NCBI GenBank assembly: GCA_003586115.2
Contig: QVOM02000073.1
Span: forward strand, 26,486,186-26,550,185
Direction: 5' to 3'
DNA length: 64,000 bases
Origin: Salvator merianae
Lineage: Eukaryota > Chordata > Lepidosauria > Squamata > Teiidae
In this document: piece by piece, positions 1-12,217 of the stretch
Numbering within the stretch: the first letter of the stretch is position 1
Layout: each line of letters begins with the position of its first letter
Program-made: the position numbers and the translations under genes
Notes under the pieces: model-generated
What the model saw: only the letters and a program-made list of their open reading frames with translations
Databases searched by the model: none
Told to the model about the DNA's origin: nothing

Positions 1-1264
1 CTCCGTGGTGAAAACTAATATGTTGTGGACATGGGACACAGGAGTGAGTCCAAAGTGAACATATTTTTATATCCCATTACAGGGTTATCACACAAGTGCC
101 ACTTCCGATTGTGTCTATTTCCCTTGAAGCTCTTCATGTACTGACTATGCTGTTGTCTTTCTTGTCAACTCTTCAAATGATTTTTTCATTGCAACATGGA
201 AAAAGACATGAGCCATCAGTCATGGTGTATGCTCCACTTACACATTCTCTCGTATCTTATTGCAGAAGATAAGGAGACTTATTACTTTCCATAACTAGCA
301 AACATTTCAGAACTGTCTTCAGGAACCTTAATTCACAGCCCTAATTGCAGATAGCCAGAGTGATTAGATTTGATGAACATTATTAATTAGGATTTTATGG
401 TTTAACAAATCTTATATCCCTATGGCCTGACACTAGATAACGCTTACAAATCACTTACCTTTTTTCTCCTTTTATCTCTTTTGTTATTTAAAACTGTTCT
501 AGTCCTCAGACCACTCATTTATTGCCTTTATTCATTCTGTTTCTGAAAAAGAATAGACTTTAATAGATTGTTTTTAACATCATAGGATGTGTTACTTCAA
601 ATAAAGTGACTATATATATTTGAACTGATTAAGGAAGTAAGTATGGGAAGCTTTTCAACTAATCTGGTGAAAGCTTATCAGATGATTTTCTCTGACTCCT
701 GTGCAGTGCAAAGGAGTTAAGAGGAAGTGTTTTTTACAACCTTGGATGGACCATCTGACCCCTGTACAGACTAGGTCAATAAAAATGAATTAAAGGGGCA
801 TCTCCACTTATCCCAGAAGGCACCCACACAAGTGTCTTTGCCTGTAACTTCTGCATTTACAGTAGCAAGAGGCATCCTATGGTAAGTGCTCCACCTCCAT
901 TGAAGGCACAATTGCCCTTGTAGATGCCTTCCAAGGTAAGTAACACTTTACTCCTTCAATGAACATGACTTGTTTGCTGTGTTGTCAGGGGCCTCCATAC
1001 TCTGATACTGAGTGGCTGAAGTGTATGAAGATGCAGCGAACAAAGTGTTTTTGCTCAGGTGCCTCCCCTTTGGCCTGATCCGTGCTGAAGTGGAGACATG
1101 GCCAAAGAGAAAACAAAATCAGTCACATACCAGAGAATGCAACATGGATCAATTATGTTTCAGCGTCAAGTTCATAACTGCAAATTTATCTTCATTTGCA
1201 TCGTTTTGTGGTTCTGAAAACATCCTGCAGGATCCGTATGTTATTAAGATTGTATTCTGTCTAG
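1..1264. other. No gene or repeat recognised
   Basis: AT-rich, unique-looking DNA. The stretch at about 790-950 is GC-richer and MITE-like in texture (short CCTTGTAGATGCC-type words) but no termini were found. No splice-bounded open frame is seen. TAG at 1262-1264 belongs to the duplication flanking the next element. Confidence 0.5.
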
Positions 1265-1730
1265 AGGTATTTTCACACTTTCTACCTTAGAATGAGACTG
1301 GACCATGCAGAGTAGACACTGTCTGCACTGTGGGGCCCTAGACTAGAATACCAGCAGGATACCAGCATTCATACTGCAGATGCTGGTATCCTGCTCCCAA
1401 ACTTTGCCATGACAGCAGCTGGGAAGTATCAGGCCACTGTCATGGAGACTGACAGAACCACAGATCACGCAAACATGTGCAGGCACAATTGCACAATCAT
1501 GCAGGCACAGCCATGTCATGCTGCATGACTATTCATTCACACCCAGAAGCAGATGTGAATGCACTTGACCTGTGCAGGATAACTGCTCCTGGTCAAGTTG
1601 TGGAGCACAATTTAGTTCTCCACAGCTAGGCATGATCAGGAGTAGCTGTAGGTCACATGGGCCTCCATCCTGTGTGGACACAGCTAGTGAGCACCCCTGA
1701 TGCTCATTAACTTAAAGTATGAAAAGGCCC
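1265..1730 (+). mobile_element. Family G DNA-transposon-like element, copy 1
   Basis: The left end reads AGGTATTTTCACACTTTC and the right end, read inward from the minus strand, is GGGCCTTTTCATACTTT, so the element has inverted termini of about 18 bp. It is flanked by the same 3 bp, TAG (1262-1264 and 1731-1733). The interior holds short inverted words such as GATGCTGGTATCCTG against CAGGATACCAGCATT around 1347-1393. No transposase frame is present, so it is non-autonomous. The 3-bp duplication would suit PIF/Harbinger, some CMC or Zator elements; the superfamily is not settled. Confidence 0.75.
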
Positions 1731-1733
1731 TAG

Positions 1734-2823
1734 GTGTAAGATAACCACTTTCCACTTGTAGTGCATGAGCTGCTGCCGGAGTGACTGCATGTTGGCTACA
1801 TGGCCGAGTTTCTTTGACAACAAGCAAAATACTGTTCCAAGAGAAACTTTGCTTGCAAGAGCAAAAAGTCCAGGCTGGAATCACATGCAGGGACCCAGTA
1901 GTGCAGCTGGAAGTATGCTGCTGTTCTGACTGAGATTCTGGCTACAATTTTACCTTGATGTTGCCTCCCCGTGTATCCACATAGGGGAAAGGAGGCAACT
2001 TGACTGGTAAGAGTGAGCCAGGGGCAGTTCCTCACTCCTTCCTATTAGGTTACTCTCACAGAGATGGGAGGAGGCTCAAGGGTCCAAAGTGGAGGGAGGC
2101 ATTTGGATGTTCCACTGCCTGACTATCCCAAGGGCAAATCCAAATAACCATGTGGATACAGTCTTCACTTCTAAAGCCACTGAAAATTTGAGTGGATGAG
2201 CTCTAAAATTTACTCTCCCCACCAACTGGCTCCTGGATCATTCCACATGCTCCAGGAGTCAATTTGCCTGCAAGACTGGTTCTACAACTCTCAGGAAAGA
2301 TGCCGGCTCCTTAAGGCATCTCCTCTCCCTATGTGTAAAGGGACAGAGGAGGGAGGGAGGGTCTTCTTGGAGCAGTTTCCAGGGGGGGATTTTTGCAATG
2401 GACCAAAATTGACTGGCCTTCTGGGCTGTTTGCAGTTCAGTGAAAAATGACTCTTCTGGAAACACTGCAGTTGCTTCATTACTTCATACTTCATTACACA
2501 GCGGTGAAGCTTTGGTGCAGTGAAGCATGTGTTGTTTCCTCATCATGATGCTGCTCTCAAGGCTGCCTCACATGTGCTTCACACAGGCCACTCCCCTGCC
2601 AGGCTGCATTGCACCCCCATGGGGATTCAGCTTCAGTGTCTGCAGCTGAATAAATCTACATTTATGTATGCCATCATAATAGCAGCTACATGAGCATGCA
2701 GACTGCATATCTATTTAGCCGTGTAAAGAAGGATTAGGTACAGGTTAGGGGAAATGTATTCATTCTTATTCTGTGAGTTGGGATGGAACCAGAAAGTGAA
2801 CATGTAAGCTAGTGGGATTCCTT
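1734..2823. other. Unassigned, probably old repeat material
   Basis: Purine-rich and pyrimidine-rich blocks (about 2050-2400) resemble the texture of 28.7-29.3 kb, but no termini, tail or coding similarity could be fixed. The open frames at 2196-2494 lie in these blocks and show no family signature. Confidence 0.4.
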
Positions 2824-3328
2824 GGGTGTTTTCACACTTATTACACTAGCACATACTAATTAATCTGTGCTAGCATAGTAATTTACCATAGTAATTGGCC
2901 AAAAAGCTTACCAGAAACTAGCTGCGAATGCCAGCACTGCAGTTGCCAGCAGCTATTCCTGATCCTTGCCACAGCAGAATCTGGGAAGTGTCTGGTCACT
3001 GCCTTGGTGACTGCCAGGTCCACACAGCATGCAGGCACACACATGCATGATCAACCACTTGTGCCTGCATGATTGTGTGATCACACATGCACGATGAGCA
3101 GATTGCACCAACATGGAGGCCACACTACAGGTAAGTGTGGACGATCCCGTACCAGGAACTCGCTATGAGCTCCTGGTAAGGTTGGAGACTAGAATTTTCT
3201 GTTCCAGTAGCAGACACGATTAGGAGTGGTTGAGTACAATTTATGGTTGCTTTGACTGTCTTGTGGTGTGAACACACTTGACTAGCAAGCTTCCTAGATG
3301 CTTGCTAACATCAAGTGCTAACAGACCC
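2824..3328 (+). mobile_element. Family G element, copy 2
   Basis: The left end is GGGTGTTTTCACACTTATTA. The right end read inward is GGGTCTGTTAGCACTTGATG, preceded by the subterminal GTGTGAACACACTTGACTAG block typical of the family. Flanking triplets are CTT and CCT (2 of 3 match). Internally, CAGGTAAGTGTGG and CTATGAGCTCCTGGTAAGG match the longer copies at 49 and 50 kb in the same orientation. Confidence 0.72.
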
Positions 3329-5640
3329 CCTGTAGCAGTCCCTCAAATCTCACAAGTTTAGTAGTCTTGAGTTCTGAGTATTTGTAAGTTGCTCTTTGAT
3401 CCTAACCTTCGCTATTTATAAATAAAAAATGGCAAGGGATACCTTGGTGAATTGTTTAGTCCTGAGAAAGCAATAGTAACTGGCACTTTCTTGCAATTTC
3501 TTTGACTGGGATCTCTTTCCTGAAATACTTTTTTTCTGGTTCCTTTGGTATGTGACAGTTATGCATTCACAAGCAATGCCAAGTACAATCCCTATGAATG
3601 AAAGGGGATTGCTATTTTGAAGCATATATATTTATATATATATTTGAAAAATGAATTTGTTTCCCTCCTTTTTTCTTGTCACATTTCAGTTGTGCTGGAG
3701 AATCATATTTCCATTTGTTTGACATCTTCATCATGACGCATAGCTCTTGAAAAAGAAAAGAAAACCATGGAATATATATTTCAGACTTTATACTGAGCAA
3801 CATCTTTAATGGATATTCAATACATTTTTTTACATTTTTAAAAAAGACAGTAGCATTTTCTTTTCTTTTTTTTTTTATAAACTCACATGCTGTCTCGTTC
3901 CAAAAAGACCTAACAAAGTAATTAAATTAAATTAAATTAAAATATTGGTAAAGCAACTTCTTATGCCTTATGCACATTTACATAAGATGAAGAAGACCTA
4001 TTCAAATGCATCCCAAAATCTCACAATAGAGAAGGTCATGTTCAAATTGCATGACTCTGCTTTACATAATAAAATGGACAAAATTAAATCTCTTGCTACT
4101 TGAATAATGGAAAATCCCAAGCTGAATAGTGAGAGCTGGACTTTGAGTGCAGTGTGTGCAATGTTTACACAATTAGATATGACTGCTATGTGCTGCTTGC
4201 ATAAATGTGGAGCAAACAAGAAGTGATGTGCCATAATCAGCACACAGCATTTGGTCCAAAATTTGGAAGAATTGGACAATCTCACTGCATCTTTATAGGG
4301 GGCTCCTTGATACTTTGCACTAACTCAGGCAAGATCTACATGGGGCCTTAAGGGTGCTATGGGATCAATCTAGTGGTGCAAAAACTGCACATTCCTGTTG
4401 CACTATAAGAGTGTTTCTTGGGTGCAGGATGCACATGGTGCTGTGCCCTTGGAGCTGCACTCTTTATCTTAAACATTTCTTGGAGTGCTATAACAGCACA
4501 TTGAAGGGATTTTAGAGTGATAGGTAGGATACAAATTCTTAAATAAGCAAAATAAGTAAATTAAATTCTTTCTATCATTCTATACTGCTGCACTGTGTAC
4601 ATTCATCATGTTACAGCCCTCTTTATTTTATAGAGCACAGGTGGAAACACCAAACTGGGAATTAAGAGTTCCCCAGTTCAATGTCCCCATTTTCAGGAAC
4701 AGTGGCAGGAGCATGAACAGCACTTTCACCACTGCAGTGATGGGCAATGTGGCAAGAGAAGATTGCCCTGGAAGTGAGCCTTTGTCAGTGTGCTACCTGC
4801 ACAGAGCAGAAACATACTCTATAGTGGTGAACACATCAGGCATTTGACTGGCATGCCCCTGGGGCTGTTGGGGGTGGTGGTATCTGACTCCATAGGTGTG
4901 GGCGGTTGTTCTCTCCCCCCGCTCACAGTGATGGATTGGTTCTTGATTGCTTCTTGGGAACCCTAACCCTAACCTTTCCTTTCTCCTTCATCCTCTCCCT
5001 CCTCTGACACCAAAAGCAAGGATGGCCATCATCTTCCTCCTTCTCTCTTGCTTTCCCTCTTTGCAAACACAAGCACCTGAATTGTGTTGCTACTGCTACA
5101 GTCTAGAAGTCAGATCACTGAATGTGGAAGAACATAGAGTTTAAAGCAAAGAAGAGTTGAATCACCAAATTTTGTAATACAACAATGTTGTTTCTGTCAA
5201 ACAGGCTGGTGGCTAGTGTTTGTGTGTGGGGGGAGAGAGAGAAACTTTGGATTGTCATACATATATGAATAGGAGGGGACTTCTTCATTTGAAGCTCCTG
5301 CTTCTTCCTTATGAAGATTTTCCACCCAACCTGGCCTGACAAAAGAGACAACTCCAGTGCTCAAAAAAATCACACCCATCGTTGAGCTGATCTTTCCAAG
5401 ACTTCAAGATGGAGGAATTTGCATGTGGCAATTGATATCTGTTGGTTCAGACTGAAAGTTGCCCAGAAGATCATTCTAACAGTGTCGAATCACCCTGAGT
5501 GGCACAATCCAATTAAATAATATTGCATATTGAGAAAGAGCAACTTACTGTAACTCCACTGTCTAGTTCCAGCCTTTCTATTTAGGTATAATGATACTTT
5601 TAAGTAAGAACTGAGATTCTTTTGAGTTTATTTTAATTTG
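3329..5640. other. Mostly unrecognised AT-rich DNA
   Basis: Contains an (ATTAA)n-like run at about 3918-3943 and T/A tracts near 3600-3880. The stretch 4680-4905 (CATTTGACTGGCATGCCCCTG) resembles 12640-12705 and may be a diverged shared repeat. Nothing codes convincingly. The minus-strand frame at 3998-4285 has no recognisable family. Confidence 0.4.
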
Positions 5641-6129
5641 GAAGCTACATTTCTAACACATTGTATGTGGCACAACTTCCACTGTGGCTTCAGGCAAATT
5701 CCACCTGTAGAGACTCCAGTCACTGCAACTGAGGCTGTGTTCAGACGTAACAAAGGGGTCGACTTGGAGGTGCCTCATAGAGATAGTGTGTGGCACTTGT
5801 GTTCCCAAGTCTTCTCTAATCCACTTTATCTAGCATAGAGTGTTCATGAGAAAGAGGAGGGACAGACTGGTGTGTGAACAATCCCATCTCAAAGTCATCT
5901 TTGAGCTGCCTCAGAGATGCCTTTTTTTGGTGTGTCTGATCACAGCCTATGTCAGATGGAGCCTCATAACTTTGGCTGTGGTTCTCCCACCTCTGCTCTG
6001 GCTCCTGCATTCTGGCATAATCTGGTTAATGCCTCATCTGCATTGGGGAATGATCATGAACAGGCCCAAGAAAGAATGTTGGCCATAGAACAGGCCCAAG
6101 ATAGAAAGTTGGAACCAGTGGCAGACAGC
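5640..6129. other. Unassigned; short tandem duplication at 6058-6110
   Basis: GAACAGGCCCAAGA is repeated about 30 bp apart (from 6058 and again from 6088), with most of the intervening unit also duplicated. The remainder is moderately GC-rich and could be an old DNA-transposon fragment, but its boundaries are not visible. Confidence 0.4.
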
Positions 6130-6440
6130 TCTGAAACAGCCTCCCATGCATTCCCCAGTGGTAGAGCAACCCAGTCACTTATGTGCAGATGGCAGCAAAT
6201 GGCTGGTCTGGTCTACCCAGCATGTGGAGACTGACAAGCATTTCACAGGGCTCCCAGAAGTAGTCCCAGCAGTGCACAATTTCTGGATACCCAGCTAAAA
6301 GCCCTTCCTACTTTAATTCCTAACCTATGAAATTGCTGGATGGACCTTGGCCCATGCTGATAGCTGCCCCTCCAGTCTTGGGCCAGATCACTCAGTTCAG
6401 CTCATAACTGATTAAGCACAGCATAGGACAACATGTGCCA
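6130..6440 (+). repeat. Interspersed repeat family W, copy 1
   Basis: Shares ATGTGCAGATGGCAG, the CTCCCAGAAGTAGTCCC-type block and the GCATAGGACAACATGT end with the copy at 62985-63300, in the same order and strand. No coding potential. Probably a non-autonomous DNA element; no target duplication identified. Confidence 0.5.
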
Positions 6441-6689
6441 TGCAGAAAGAGCCTCTCTGGATCCAAATGGTGCTACATGTGGATGGAGCTTAGGAATGAG
6501 AAACAAGGAGAAAATATGCAAAATGCAAAATCAGATCAATTAATGAAAATGTGTCAGGGTTCAGATACCTTGGGAGACCAATTTGTCTTTTCCCACTACA
6601 TATTTTCCTTAACATCTAAAGCTGCCCTTCATGTTTACCATATTTGAGGGGTTTGATTTGAATATAACTAGGTGCCCTTCCATATCCAC
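6441..6689. other. Unassigned spacer
   Basis: AT-rich, between two family W segments. No recognisable element. Confidence 0.4.
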
Positions 6690-7080
6690 ATTAGTGCACA
6701 CTGTGCATGGGTTATCAGGGATCCATGCCTCCTGGTGGACTGTTTTGTCAGCATAAAATGAAGTCTTGGAGTGGTGATTATCAGCAATCCATACAGTGCT
6801 ATATCCTGATATACCAGAATACAGACCATAAATGGACAGCACATGGGCTGTGGTCCAGTATACCAAGCCTGATGACATTTTGCCAGGCACCAGGAAGCTG
6901 CTTCTGGCATCTGACCAAAACACACCCAGCCACCAACTTTGGAGGCCAGGAACTTTCATTCCATGTCTCCGAAGATGGATCAGGCCAGGCTGGGCTGTCT
7001 GCATTGCAGGCTCTAGGTAATCCAGTCCACCATTGGTCGGGTTATGTAGAGTGGGTCACTGTAGTGTAGGATACTCCAGA
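6690..7080 (+). repeat. Interspersed repeat family W, copy 2
   Basis: The block CAGTATACCAAGCCTGATG, then CACCAGGAAGCTGCTTCTGG, then AACTTTGGAGGCCAGGAAC matches the reverse complement of 39664-39990 and part of 62985-63300. Overlapping open frames on both strands here (6609-7069) are by-products of the repeat. Confidence 0.5.
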
Positions 7081-7772
7081 AATGGCTGGTATGAAGAGAT
7101 AACTGCAGGATCCACACAACAGGCAGTCCCTGCTGTTTTCATCAGGGACTATTTATGTGAACACAGAAAGTGTCCTTGGTACCTGGGCATATTCTGTGTT
7201 TGAATAAATGGGGCTGGTCTAATCACAATGAAGAAAGCACTTCAGGCAAGCCCACACATTGTATTGATGGTGGGATGGAAGAGAAAGAGCTATCACAGGG
7301 TTTCCTCCCACTCTGCTATTAAAGTACTCTTAAGACTACTAATGGTGGGTGGTTTACTCAGTGAGTGCAGAGACATACAGATCCCAAGCTCTTCAAGTGT
7401 TTGCACTATGTCAATAAAGCATTCTGTGGAAACTGTTTCAGAGAGGCCAGTACAGTATAGGTTATGTTAAAATTTGGAAAAAATAATCCTTTTATTTGTT
7501 TTTAAAATCCAATTTCTGAATAAGAATTACAAAGTAAAAAAGGAAAAGTTTTTTTTTTTTGCGAACTCTGAATTATCTGCACCTTGATGTTATTTTCACC
7601 AGTCATTATTTGAGAACTGTTAAAATTGAACGTTCATAATACAGCATTATAAACAATTAATAATAAGCACAGAGTTAAACCAATCAGCTGGTCTAGCATT
7701 TGCCCATTTGCCTCCATTGATTTGTATTCAACAAATTTTCTATACTGATCAAATACATTTGAACATAGTGTC
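7081..7772. other. No feature recognised
   Basis: AT-rich. A T-run lies near 7550-7560. The boundary with the L1 fragment to the right is uncertain, and part of 7600-7770 could be L1 3' untranslated sequence. Confidence 0.4.
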
Positions 7773-8790
7773 TCATATTAACAATAAGGATAAAATTGAT
7801 TGAAAAAGAAATTTCCCACTATACATATCAGGAACTGCTAACACTAGTGGGCACCATGTTTTGAGAAATGAGTAATCAATACAGGTGTCATTTAAAAGCT
7901 GAGTTTGGGCAGTAAGTAATTCAAAAGCAGCATATTCATTCAGTTTGGAATATTGCACTGAAAGTAGGTTATGGGCTTTCCAGCTGTTGGCTATAGTTTG
8001 TTTGGCAGCAAGCAACATAAAGTGTAATACTTTTTTTTTTGTTTCACACAGCATCATTAGGGGTCTTGAAATATGTAATATATATAGTTCTGCTGTGAAA
8101 ACACACTGGGACATGAGAATTTTATTAACATTCAATGTGTTGCCAGAAGTGCTGAATCAGGGGGCACAACCACCATATGTGCATGCAAGTTCCACTGTGT
8201 TCACACCCACACCAACATTTTGAGGTTGTCTGAGGTGAAATTCTCAGTAGAAATAATGGGGTACAGTACCATCTGTGAAATACCTTTAAAAAGGGTTCTC
8301 TAGTGGTTGGCAATTTATTACACAGGAATCTGTTTGATCACATACACTTCCACACCTCACTGGTAAAGGAGAACTCAATTTCTGCCTCCGATTGATCTTT
8401 AAATGCCTTCATAATGGAACAATCTAGATCTGAAACTAGTCTGTATATAGTGTAAGGAGTGTACTCAGTGATATTTCAAACGTAGTTAGAGATCTATTCA
8501 TCACATCCTTCAAGATACGAGAGTTAAGTTTATCCTTTAACGTGTATTTGCAACCAATACCATGTAAAGGGTTGGAACATGGTTTTCAATCTCTGCCAGT
8601 ATGATGGTAGAATTAGATAAATAGAAATCCTTAAGTTTTAACATCCCCACATCTTCTAATTTCTTCTAATCTCTTCTCAAAAATAAAGTTCCTAAGTCTT
8701 TTATATATTTTAAGGGCATCTCAGGCAAGGGGTAAAGTAAGAGATATTTCCTCCATTGAGACCACACAGTTAGTCTATACATTTACTTTC
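7773..8790 (-). mobile_element. L1 LINE, 3' ORF2 fragment (broken)
   Basis: Read on the minus strand, frames at 8313-8125 and 8135-7773 encode remnants of the L1 ORF2 C-terminal region. First comes KVFHRWYCTP (the 'LHRWYLTP' motif). Next is a cysteine cluster, CWCGCEHSGTCMHIWWLCP, matching the L1 C-terminal CWRxC...H..W.C pattern. Then LLAAKQTIANSWK follows, equivalent to the LL.A.LLIA..WK motif. The endonuclease and reverse transcriptase cores are absent, so the copy is heavily 5'-truncated and frameshifted near 8125-8135. The part from 8340 to 8790 continues upstream in degraded form. Not functional. Confidence 0.82.
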
Positions 8791-9000
8791 TAATCAGCAC
8801 TGGCTTCTAAAAAGAGACAAATGAGGAAAGGTATTCATGTTTCCCAGTGTTATGTGTAACACAACAGCAACTGTAGGAAAATCGAAGCTATTGTATGCAC
8901 TGTTTTCATAGAAACCATAGAGATAGAACTGGAAATAGTCAGAGTCAGAAACAGAGACAAGAGTAGAGGCTGTTTCCTTACTGCCTCCCACTGTTTCAGA

Positions 9001-9365
9001 TCAGGATGGGATGTTTTGTCCAGGATAGGGAATCCGCCCCAAGCTGGGATGTATCACTCCTGATGTGGAACAAGGCCATACATATTGGGACAGCCTATTC
9101 TGCACCAGACTATTGGCACCAAAACCTGTGACAGCCTGGAACTGGCATGGGGTGCCTCTAAATGTTCCGAAGACCAGTATGAAAATTTCCAGCATTCAGA
9201 GCTTCTGAAGGGCATTTCACTGGTGTGCCTTCTTGCACTACTATAATGAGTTCCTCTGATAGCATAGAGCAGGATGCTATTTTGGGTACCTGAGCCCTGT
9301 CTATGCTCCTGTGAGGAAGGAGTGTTCTAGGAGGAGGCAGGTCCTCCTTAAACTGCATCTGTGTG
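9001..9365 (+). repeat. Interspersed repeat family Y, copy 1
   Basis: Resembles 13480-14010 in order: a GGAT-rich start, GGAGTGGAGCAAGGCCAT-like block (here TGTGGAACAAGGCCAT), TGCTCC...GTG, GGAGGAGTCTCCTTTAAACTGCA-like end (here GGCAGGTCCTCCTTAAACTG). It appears internally deleted compared with the longer copy. No coding signal. Confidence 0.5.
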
Positions 9366-9410
9366 CAGCATGTATGGAAATACCCAGAGATAGAGATAGA
9401 AGTACAGGTA

Positions 9411-9797
9411 CAGGGTGTTTTGAAAAGATGGACCCAATTTGAAATTGCTATATCTCTGTAACTACAAACTGCCCATGAATGAAACTCTTATCACTTGAAA
9501 GGGTGGGACTTAGAGTTTCAAATGATTATCACTAGATGCCTCTCCCAGTGCACAAACAGCCTCTAGTCTCAGTCATTCACAAGATGGCAAATATACTTTG
9601 AGAAGCATTTGGGACAAATTCAGCTATTGTCGCAATGTTGTCTGTACAGCAGGTGGAGGGCACATAGAGCATTTATAAGATGGTCAGTAAAACTTGATAA
9701 CTCATTAAACCGTTTGTAACTTTTTGTGTAATTGTAACATATTGCCATCGTGAAATATATTCCTTTGAAATTGTGTGCGTCTTTTTGAAACACCCTG
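9411..9797 (+). mobile_element. Mariner-type MITE (internally deleted Tc1/mariner element)
   Basis: Starts CAGGGTGTTTTGAAAAGATG and ends with the reverse complement of CAGGGTGTTTCAAAAAGACG. About 25 of the first 30 bases match between the two ends. TA dinucleotides flank both sides (9409-9410 and 9798-9799), as expected for Tc1/mariner TA target duplication. At 387 bp it is far shorter than a 1.3-kb autonomous element. A short internal stretch near 9630-9690 may retain the end of a transposase frame (GGTGGAGGGCACATAGAGCA), but no catalytic motif remains. Confidence 0.9.
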
Positions 9798-10489
9798 TAT
9801 AAGGATATAGATATAAATCTATTATGAAATTGGCTGCATTTTAAAAGTCACCTCTGTGCTTGCAAAACTTTTGTTTAGATGACCTGAAAATAAAAGTTCA
9901 GTTAATCTATGCCCTGTATATAATGAAGCATGTGCTTGACTGTTCAGATAATATTCCTAACAATTTGTTTTGTATTTTTAGTCCTATCCCTTGTCCTTGT
10001 GTTCTCAACCAAAACAATTTAGCTGATAGAATCAATAAAAAGATGTACACATTTGCTGATAACACAATACTAAGCAGTTGATCAAATAACCTAGGATGAC
10101 ACCAAAAGGATTATGCAGGATTTAGACAGCCATTTAAAAATGCCAAGTGTCTGCTGGCATTCAGCTTAGAGGCATGCAAAATTAGTTAAGTCATTTTGAA
10201 TATCAACTGAAGGACACAAGGTCCAAGACATCACCTAAAGACAATGTTAACTCTTAATAACAATAACTTATAGAAAAAACAAAGCAGGCTATTTTCCCCC
10301 TCCCCTGTTGATTTATGGTAGTTGCATTTTGTATTGTTTTGATGGGGTTAGATAAGTGTCTTCTCAGTAGATTATAAACTCTATTAGCTTCTAATAGATA
10401 TCGCAGCAAGCATGTCATGGTATTTGAACTGAAAGGTACAAGACCAAAGGAGAAAATGTAGTAGGATTATACTGAATTTAAAACTTCCT
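9798..10489. other. No feature recognised
   Basis: AT-rich unique-looking DNA. An open frame at 9860-10081 has no recognisable domain. Confidence 0.4.
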
Positions 10490-10665
10490 CCTTACACTTG
10501 AGCTGTATTTTATTTTATTTTTAACATCTTTTTTACTTTGTTTTTAATATATTCTTGTTTTTATAGATTTATGGAGATTTTGTATATTTTAATGTATTTT
10601 TTCGTGAGCTGCCCAGAGAACCTATGGATATTGGGCAGCTATAGAAATTACTTAATGCATAAACT
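10490..10665 (+). mobile_element. LINE 3' tail (L2-like)
   Basis: T-rich stretch followed by GAGCTGCCCAGAGAACC, then ATTGGGCAGCTATAGAAAT, the usual 'gggcggtataaat' ending of L2-like LINE 3' untranslated regions in reptiles. Coding portion lost. Confidence 0.6.
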
Positions 10666-12168
10666 GAGCTGATAGTAAGTGCACAATCCAAAAAGCATAT
10701 CTAACTCCATGTATATTAATCACAGATCATTTGTACGGTTAACTCTGAGGCTCCATCCATACCTCAGTAACACAGAGTGTGCTGAGGAAGCAGTGCATGC
10801 TCCTGCTCTGAAACTGAAGTATACACTTGGAAGATGAGGGCCCCTCTCTGCCCTGGAAAAGGCTCCAGAAGTCAACTGTTGTTGCCATGGAGCCTGTGTA
10901 GAGAAGGTGTGTAGGTTGCTCTCACAGCTGACATGTGACTATATTGCAGTGGTGAGAGCAACTGAAAATGGTGGGTGCCCTCAGACTAGCTTTTCCAAAC
11001 TCTGAACAAGGGCACTGATTATGTCCTCTGCCCTTCATAAGTGAAGGTGTGAAAAACACAGAGGTGGACCAGAGGCATCATGGGACTCTGAGCTGAGCCA
11101 AATAATTTTGTATCAAAACCCAAGCCTTGGAAATAATATGCAGTCAAGAGAATCTTTCTGTATCTCTTCATCCCCCCCACACCCCCGCTTATGTCTGCTA
11201 GGAAGAACAGAGTATTGAGGTGATCCAAATGCAATCAGAGCAGATGATCACAAGTTTTCTTGGTAAACAAAGACTTACTCCAAAGTCTGGTACATTCCTG
11301 CTTTCGCACTAGAACACTATCAAGCATGCAATCAGGACACCTTTGCATCACTGGATCAGTGGGCTCATATAAAGAATCCAGGTGTGAGATTCAGGAATGC
11401 TCTAAGCAGGAATTTGGATGACTCTTAAGTCATTGATTGGCTTTTATCGTTTGTGAGCGATCTCATTGTTCCAACCTTTATTGGATTAAGCACAGAGATG
11501 TTACTCTTTTGTCCAGGATGCATCACCTCTGCTGTGTTTGCAGGAAGAATCTGGTTAACAGAGAGCAACATAACTGTCTGGATTGCAAAGCTGTTGTTTG
11601 CCTTACTAAAGGTAATCAACATGCTATTAACAAGTCTTGATCACCCTTAATGTCACCCAGGTATGTCTACCAGAGGAAGAAAACTCCTTATTTAGGCAGA
11701 AATTACACAAGCACAGGCTGTCATAGTTTCTACACCCCTGGCTGGGCTTCAGATTAGGATCACACACCCCTTTTGTTCAGAACTGAGATAAAGTTACTCT
11801 GTTGCATGAAACACACACAGTTCCATCTGCGCTCCATTACTTAGACCAACCCTCCATGCCACCAAACTCCAGCCACAGCAGAAGATCCTGACAGCTTTTA
11901 AATCACTATTTTTCCTACTATTTACTGCCTCTAACTGTTGCTTTAGTTTGCAGCTACTCTGAAGCTGGACTTTTATTTTTAAATACTTTGTATCCTGCTT
12001 GCTCTTTCTACTAAGATAGCTTGTCTAAGAACTGTAACTATTTGGATTCTTTACCACACTGGAGGTTGCTATGGAGAATTTTTACTCCTGGTACCTCATC
12101 ATGGCAGAGGGTGAGATTTCTGTGTGATTAGGTTACCCTGACAGCTCCTAGAGTAGTCTTCCCCTTTC

Positions 12169-12172
<4 letters not shown>
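10666..12172. other. No gene recognised
   Basis: 10745-11010 has MITE-like composition. 11437-11650 contains overlapping frames on both strands with no family match; the cysteine pairs in one (CCVCRKNL...HNCLDCKAVVC) look zinc-knuckle-like but are unsupported by splice sites or a second frame. The rest is AT-rich. Confidence 0.4.

Positions 12173-12214
<42 letters not shown>
12173..12214. repeat. (AC)21 microsatellite
   Basis: Uninterrupted AC dinucleotides after a TTTCTTTT tract. Purity suggests ongoing length polymorphism. Confidence 0.97.

Positions 12215-12217
<3 letters not shown>

Noticed and set aside
4958..4974. CCCTAACCCTAACC-like telomere motif
   Set aside because: Only about two units and isolated; consistent with chance.
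11437..11650. Cysteine-rich frame resembling a zinc knuckle
   Set aside because: Spacing does not match a known zinc-binding pattern and the opposite strand and other phase are equally open.
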